From Mycocentrospora acerina (taxonomy: Eukaryota > Ascomycota > Dothideomycetes > Pleosporales): DNA of 64,000 bases. The stretch spans positions 870,436-934,435 of the forward strand of contig JAKUHH010000080.1 of assembly GCA_022701365.1 (NCBI GenBank), in the 5' to 3' direction. The position numbers and the translations under genes are program-made. Positions 58,923 to 64,000 of the stretch are shown here, piece by piece (within the stretch, counting starts at the first letter, position 1; every line of letters starts with the position of its first letter). The notes under the pieces were generated by a model, which saw only the letters and a list, made by a program, of their open reading frames with translations, did not search any database and was not told where the DNA came from.

Positions 58923-59875
58923 TCAAAGATAAAGCTGAGGAAGAACATCGCCCAGTCTTAGCTCAACTTCGTACTCGGAAACATTTCGAGTCGCCTCTTG
59001 TGCTCTGAGCCCCAGCTGTTGTATGACAGGATCAGTCAGTTGTCCTATAAAGGCAACTGAATCCTTGAGAACATCCTCGCGTGTTGGTGCTGATCGAAGA
59101 TTGACCGAGTTTTTGGCTTTGGACAAGGCGGACCGAGGAAAGAGGCGCAGACGAGAAGTCAGTTTGTCAATGTAAGAATGCATGTCTTCTGCCGTGTCGA
59201 ATGCTTTGTTGATCCAGCCAATTTTCTCAGCTTCACATGCAGTGATGTCGTTGCCACTGAGGATATACTCCATTGCCCGGCCTCGCCCGATCAGTCCTTG
59301 AAGAAACTGACTGCCTCCGCCACCGGGAATGAGTCCGCTCCCGATTTCCGGTTGCCCGAAAAGAGTGTCGTTCTTGGTGGCAAAGCGCATATCCAGTGCA
59401 ACTAGTAGCTCGTTTCCTGCGCCGCGAGCTCTACCTTCTACTGCGCCAATGGTGACTTGAGGAAGAGCGGAGATGTTGAATATAAGCTCCGCAAAAGCAG
59501 GAGAAATATCGACTGTTTCACTGGTTAGGCACCATTCATTTTTTGTTAAGAATTCTACAAAGACGGCGAGGACTACTTACTAAGATTGGGCATTGAAAGG
59601 TCTAGATGAGCCATGAAAAATCTCGGAACGTCACTCTTGAAAATGACGACCTTGGTTTCGTTGTCTTGCTGGAGCCTTCCCACAAGGTCTGTCAAACCAT
59701 CTTGAGTATCCTGGTTCCACAAGTTGACAAGAGAGTTTTTATTGTGTAGCGTTATCTCAAGCACACTGTTGTTGAGAGATGTTTTCAATCCTGCGTAGTC
59801 GGGGAGTTCGAGAGCCGAAACCAACGTGGAGAAAGTGCAGGCCACCGCCTGGAATCGAAGCCAAGATGAATACAT
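58923..59875 (-). CDS. Crotonase-fold (enoyl-CoA hydratase/isomerase) protein with N-terminal signal sequence
   Basis: Exons on the minus strand are 59875-59581 and 59512-58923; the product is 294 aa. The 68-bp intron uses the second of two nearby AG acceptors, because only that one keeps the frame. The core has oxyanion-hole segments (RFFMAHLDL; EGRARGAGNEL) and Glu at both catalytic positions (Glu133 in GAGNEL, Glu154 in GQPEIG), followed by LIPGGGGSQ as in active hydratases. The first ~22 residues (MYSSWLRFQAVACTFSTLVSALE) form a typical cleavable secretion signal rather than a mitochondrial or peroxisomal one, and the end (LPQLYL) is not a PTS1. The fold is certain; substrate and a CoA-dependent role outside the cytosol are unclear. 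Confidence 0.87.
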
Positions 59876-62800
59876 TTTAGTAATTTCTCGTTGAACCAAA
59901 GAGTGTGGTGTGAGATGTTAAAAAGTACTGCAAGTCTAATTTTTATGTTTGCAGACCATTTGACTACACCCACTCATCTTATAAGTTTTTCGGTTGCGAA
60001 TATTGACCGACCAAAATTGCATGTCTACAAAGCACCCAGACTAATGTTTCGTCCGAAGTTCGAACGATGTTTCTCTCCTTCAGTCCTTCCGTTTCCAGCT
60101 AGAACAGCCGATAAACCTATGTAACCGCACGAAAAAAGGAAATACTGTTCTTCGACAATGGCAGGCGTTGAGAGACTTGTCATACAATCCATAGAACTCT
60201 AACTTGGAAAGAACCCAAGTCCTCTCGACGAGAAGCTTAGATTTACGGTGCCGGTACAACTATCTATCCGTCGGCAAATTGTGCGCGTATTCACAAATTC
60301 ACTAGTTAGAGATAAAAATCATACAAAACGCATTGTTTGCATTGACTTCATAGCATACATCAAACGTTTCTTGTGGAATTTCCCCAAATGGATTGCCCTC
60401 AAGTGAAGTTGGATATTACATATTTCTGAGCCTCACATTTGGGCAAAATTTGTGGCGAACAAATACGAAGGTGAGATTTCCACATAACGGTCTTGATCGA
60501 TTCATGGACACGCTATGTGAATTTACGTCTAGCGACTAACACTACTGATGCAGAAATAAAAAAACTGTCTAGGATGTTGTGAAATAGTGCTGGTGTGAGG
60601 CGAGCGAAATCTTGTAACACCACCTTGTTTGCTACAACCAATGACTACATTTGCCAGGTGTTCCCGTAGACCATCATACTACAGAATACAACGATTACAT
60701 ATCCAAGAGTTGGTAACTCAGTATGGGCTGGCAAGTCCATGATGTTTATCTCAAGCATGGTTATTGTCGGAACCGGAGGTCTTGTTCTTCGTTGGGAAGT
60801 CCATGTGTCACGTTAGCTTATTAGAGCCTCTCTAGGATTACTCAACTACCCGGAGAACCTTCATTCGCCATCACCATCTTGGATTCGACTTGGAACAGAT
60901 GCGCCACGGTGAACCGCTGTCAACTCCAAAATACTGAGACGGAAGAACCGAAGCACTGTCGGCGGTTTTATGAGCGATTGGAATTCGACAAGTTTTCAGT
61001 GCACTACAAATTGCATGTATCAAGGTAGGGGACAAATCAGAGAAATCCGAGCCCAAATTATGACTAGTCATGCTTGATTACTATACCTTAGGGTGTTTTT
61101 AAGCTAGCAGCTGTCAGACTGTTCTTATTTATGATGAAACGACAATTGCTGATAAATGCATTAAAGTTCGGAGATTTCGACTATCCTCATAAACTTAATT
61201 ACTAAACGTTTTCAGTAATCAGCACATCAAGAAATGTTCTACATTATAAAATGCTAATCAAGTATGGTTCACCCTGCCAACCTTTCAAAAGGTACGCAAA
61301 TTCGACCATCACGCATGAAAATATTCAACTCAATTAATGCGAGTTTCAGCGGATCTTTCTTTAAAATTAATTCCTTGGATTGGTTCGACGGAGTTAACGT
61401 AGAGCAACCGATAATGACCTCACAGCGCAAAGTCAATCCGTTGAGACGATAATGTGTAGTATTAACGACAGCCATACAACATTAGAGGTCAAATTTAGAG
61501 TCAAAAAATTGTATTCAGGCAAGTTGCTGGTATAAATGAGTAAAAGGGTTGAAAGTCTTGGTGTGTAGCACCAGTGCAAAAAACACCTTTGGCAAAAATT
61601 ATTGTCCTCCAAATTTCAATTACACTTTCATTTCGACTATTGTTTAATTTTTGAAAATTAAAATCAACTCTGAAATATCTTGGGCGATGAACTGTTTCTC
61701 GAAGTTCAGACGGCAGTTGTAATTATATTAAACCTAGCGTATAGTACTCTGATTGCACTGTTGCCTGGTAGTGTTGTGTGTAGTTACTCTCCATATTTAC
61801 GACCGTTATAGATAGATTGGTCTTTTCTTGCTACCATTAGAGATATCAAAAGTCAGTATCGCTTTTAAGAACGCTTACCCAGTCAATCTGCAATCCCTTA
61901 ATTCACCAGTGTGCCCCGTCCAGGCGTACCTATCTACCCAGCACCGGTTCAACGATGTCATTACTTGATCTATTTTATAATATACAGTGAATGCCATGAC
62001 AACGCACTTAGGCGGCTTCATTCAGTGATCAGGAGCATATCGTGAAGCTGCTGATACAAAAGGCCATGCATGCCAACGCAAAGGCCAAATGACGATAATA
62101 TCAATCAGTTCAAATTATAGAATAACGAAACTTTCTTCTGTGTATACGCTCAATTTTATTTTCGAGTATTGATAGCGAAGCGCCATATTTAGCTGTCGTT
62201 CTTTCTGGAAAATGCAAGAGAGCTAGCATGAGCATTGAACGAGTTGATTGGGAACATAACAACAAAGGTGGATAGTAGCACGGTATATCGCAACTAATAA
62301 CAAGCGAAAACAATGAAATAATTCGGTTCAAAGAACTTGAATCGATTTGTAAATTTCCAAACGTCATAGGAGAATGATGCTAGGTTATGGACAGTTTCTA
62401 TGGCATCATGAAACTCATAGGACGTGAAGAGCGCTAAGATGTGTCTTGTTTGGTCATCAATACTAAGTAAAATACAAGATTCTTTCGCTGCAGGTAATGA
62501 AATGGGTAAGAGAGGCTAAGATATTATCTAGTATAGATTATGGTATGACAGAGTGTAACTTGATCACTATGTGTGCAATATATCGGATAAAGCGTATCTG
62601 TTGTTTCGCATACACCGGACTGCTGAGCACATGGAATAATTTCTCCAGATGTGCAGCACACATCCGCTCATGGAGAGCTTTTGAAATTGCTTAATTTCAT
62701 AAGCAATGTTCTCTAGGTATCCAGGTTGCATTTAAAGTTAATACGAGAAAGAAGGCTGCAAGAGTTGTGTCTAACTTTGGAAGATCTGAAGCTCCTCGTG

Positions 62801-63332
62801 TCTTTATGATCTGCCCAACGGCAGGGAGTGCCCTTGCATACGCTGTTTGGCATTGAACATTTACCACTCGAGTAAAGAGCATGACGAAAGAGAGGGAGAT
62901 GAGATCCAAGATATTGTCTAGGCCTCAGAGAGATGGTGATCCTCGACCGATTTGTTTGCTTTGACGAGACACGCATTCACTACGAGCCTTGGAGAAATTA
63001 AGTTGCTCAATCGTGGTGTGTTGCATTAGTGCCGGAATACCGTCCGGAAGAGCAGACACGAATGACATCTTCGCGACTTGAAAGGTGCGACGGCTTGGCG
63101 CATCAAAACACAAGGTCCACCAACGGCGACTTCTCCGATTTCAGGCGCTTAGGAGGACAGAGAGTTTGGAATATTCTAGAATAGCAACCCGTGACTTGGT
63201 GTGGACTGGACAAGGGACAAGTGACGCAAGGGCGGGAGTCGGAGGTGCGAAGTGAGATGCGGGCAGGGATGTCGATCCAGTCGCGTTGAGCCGTGCCAGA
63301 AAACTTTTGAGCTTTCGCATCGCGACATCACA
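59876..63332. other. AT-rich gene-poor block
   Basis: About 3.4 kb. From roughly 60130 to 62700 the sequence is clearly AT-richer than the rest of the window, with stop codons in all frames and no coding evidence. It resembles the AT-rich islands left by repeat-induced point mutation of transposons, though I see no terminal repeats or recognisable polymerase remnant. GC content recovers from about 62800. Confidence 0.6.
62697..63113 (-). pseudogene. Possible gene fragment
   Basis: Two adjacent minus-strand frames (63113-62925 and 62909-62697) read as plausible protein (MPDGIPALMQHTTIEQLNF-like and YARALPAVGQII...LDTTLAAFFLVLTLNAT) inside otherwise non-coding AT-rich DNA. The second resembles the helical C-terminal region of fungal Zn2Cys6 regulators (al..l...dtTLaa..ll.l). 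No start, DNA-binding domain or continuation is visible, so it would be a remnant if it is anything. Low confidence. Confidence 0.25.
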
Positions 63333-64000
63333 ATGCCGCGCATCACGCCTCCTCCAGCTGCGGAGTTCAGGTCCCTCCTTCTACCACCAATTCGAATTCC
63401 ACTACGGACATTACAGTCATTGAACCGTTCGCCATGTCGACCCTCCATCTCGTGCACGGCCTCTCCACCACAATGCTTCGCACAACGTCGCTCGTTGAAT
63501 CTATACATAACAGCCAAGTCCAAGACAGTTCTCGGGATGCACAAAGTCATTCCATTCAACCTCTATGATATCGCAGAGCCTAGCGCCTCGGAGCACCGGG
63601 TCAATCTCGTCAAGAGTGAGGTAGATCCGACGGTAATTGCGACCGACTTGTCATTACAAGACCTCTACGAGAACCACATCAGGCCGGGAAACATGCTGTA
63701 TTTGGCGAGCGATGTCAACAAGAGGACAGCTCAGCAGTTTGAGAAACTCAAGGAGCAGAATGTACCCGGCGAAGCGAAAGACTATGCAATCTTGGAGGCG
63801 GAATCGACAAGTGCAAGTCTCAAGAAAACACAGCTGGGTGAACTGAAGCGCATTCATTTCAATCTTGCAAGCCCAATAGCATATGCCAAACTGTCGCTTG
63901 ACCGCGCATATCAGTTTATCAATGGTGGATCGCCTGTCGAATTTCACATCCGTATAAAAGGCTCTTATATAGGCAAGGAAAAACATTTGCCAGGCCCCGA
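63333..64000 (+). CDS. N-terminal part of a mitochondrial-type protein with IF3-like C-domain start (runs off the window)
   Basis: A frame opens with ATG at 63333 and stays open to the last base (222 codons, no stop). The first ~75 residues are Arg/Ser/Pro-rich with almost no acids (around MPRITPPP, RIPLRTLQSLNRSPCRPS), like a mitochondrial presequence. An internal Met (GMHKVIPFNLYDI, from 63540) could be an alternative start. Residues ~75-220 are well ordered (VIATDLSLQDLYENHIRPGN; ASPIAYAKLSLDRAYQFI; GGSPVEFHIRIKGSY). The last part resembles the bacterial IF3 C-domain pattern of a helix followed by V.v.IR.+G, so an organellar initiation factor 3-like protein is possible. No splice site is needed within the visible part. 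Confidence 0.75.
   Translation, partial: MPRITPPPAAEFRSLLLPPIRIPLRTLQSLNRSPCRPSISCTASPPQCFAQRRSLNLYITAKSKTVLGMHKVIPFNLYDIAEPSASEHRVNLVKSEVDPTVIATDLSLQDLYENHIRPGNMLYLASDVNKRTAQQFEKLKEQNVPGEAKDYAILEAESTSASLKKTQLGELKRIHFNLASPIAYAKLSLDRAYQFINGGSPVEFHIRIKGSYIGKEKHLPGP

Overview
The window looks like nuclear DNA of a filamentous ascomycete (Pezizomycotina, possibly Dothideomycetes; the class is an inference). Introns are short, mostly 47-120 bp, with GTAAGT-like donors, CTAAC/CTGAC branch points and CAG or TAG acceptors. The gene set is fungal: fused NADH-glutamate synthase, Pcd1/NUDT7-like Nudix, Nha1-type antiporter, EMC7, Trm9, Rce1 and a fungal serine-rich membrane protein. One assembly gap of 138 N lies at 13873-14010. 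I support 21 protein-coding genes, two of them cut by the window edges. I found no convincing tRNA, rRNA, CRISPR array or intact transposon.

Layout. 1-23.8 kb is almost all minus strand: YME2 (partial), GLT1, the histone chaperone CHZ1, complex I 75/78 kDa subunit, delta-12 fatty acid desaturase, and a membrane-anchored Nudix hydrolase. The Nudix gene shares a 352-bp divergent promoter with ADE17 (+). ADE17 converges on an NHA1-like Na+/H+ antiporter across a microsatellite-rich spacer. EMC7, a DHA1-type MFS transporter and RAD23 follow on the minus strand. Two fungal proteins of unknown function are on the plus strand (37.2-44.4 kb). Then come ES2/bis1, TIF6 and a serine-rich membrane protein (minus), RCE1 (+), TRM9 (minus), an intracellular GH43 glycosidase (+) and a crotonase-fold protein with a signal peptide (minus). 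A 3.4-kb AT-rich, gene-poor block (59.9-63.3 kb) separates these from a plus-strand gene that runs off the right end.

The genes are mostly unrelated housekeeping functions: nitrogen assimilation (GLT1), purine synthesis (ADE17), respiration and mitochondrial maintenance (complex I, YME2), lipid desaturation, ER membrane insertion and CAAX processing (EMC7, RCE1), translation (TIF6, TRM9), proteolysis and DNA repair (RAD23), and splicing and chromatin (ES2, CHZ1). I see no biosynthetic cluster or defence system, and nothing I would call a new system. The most notable items are a 10-nt internal microexon in CHZ1, a 17-lysine tract encoded by a TTC microsatellite at the antiporter C-terminus, a crotonase with a secretion signal, a probable GLT1 5'UTR intron, a G-poor strand-asymmetric block around the assembly gap, and the AT-rich island.

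All exon boundaries were set by hand from splice consensus, reading frame and family knowledge. Total coding length divides by three in every complete gene.
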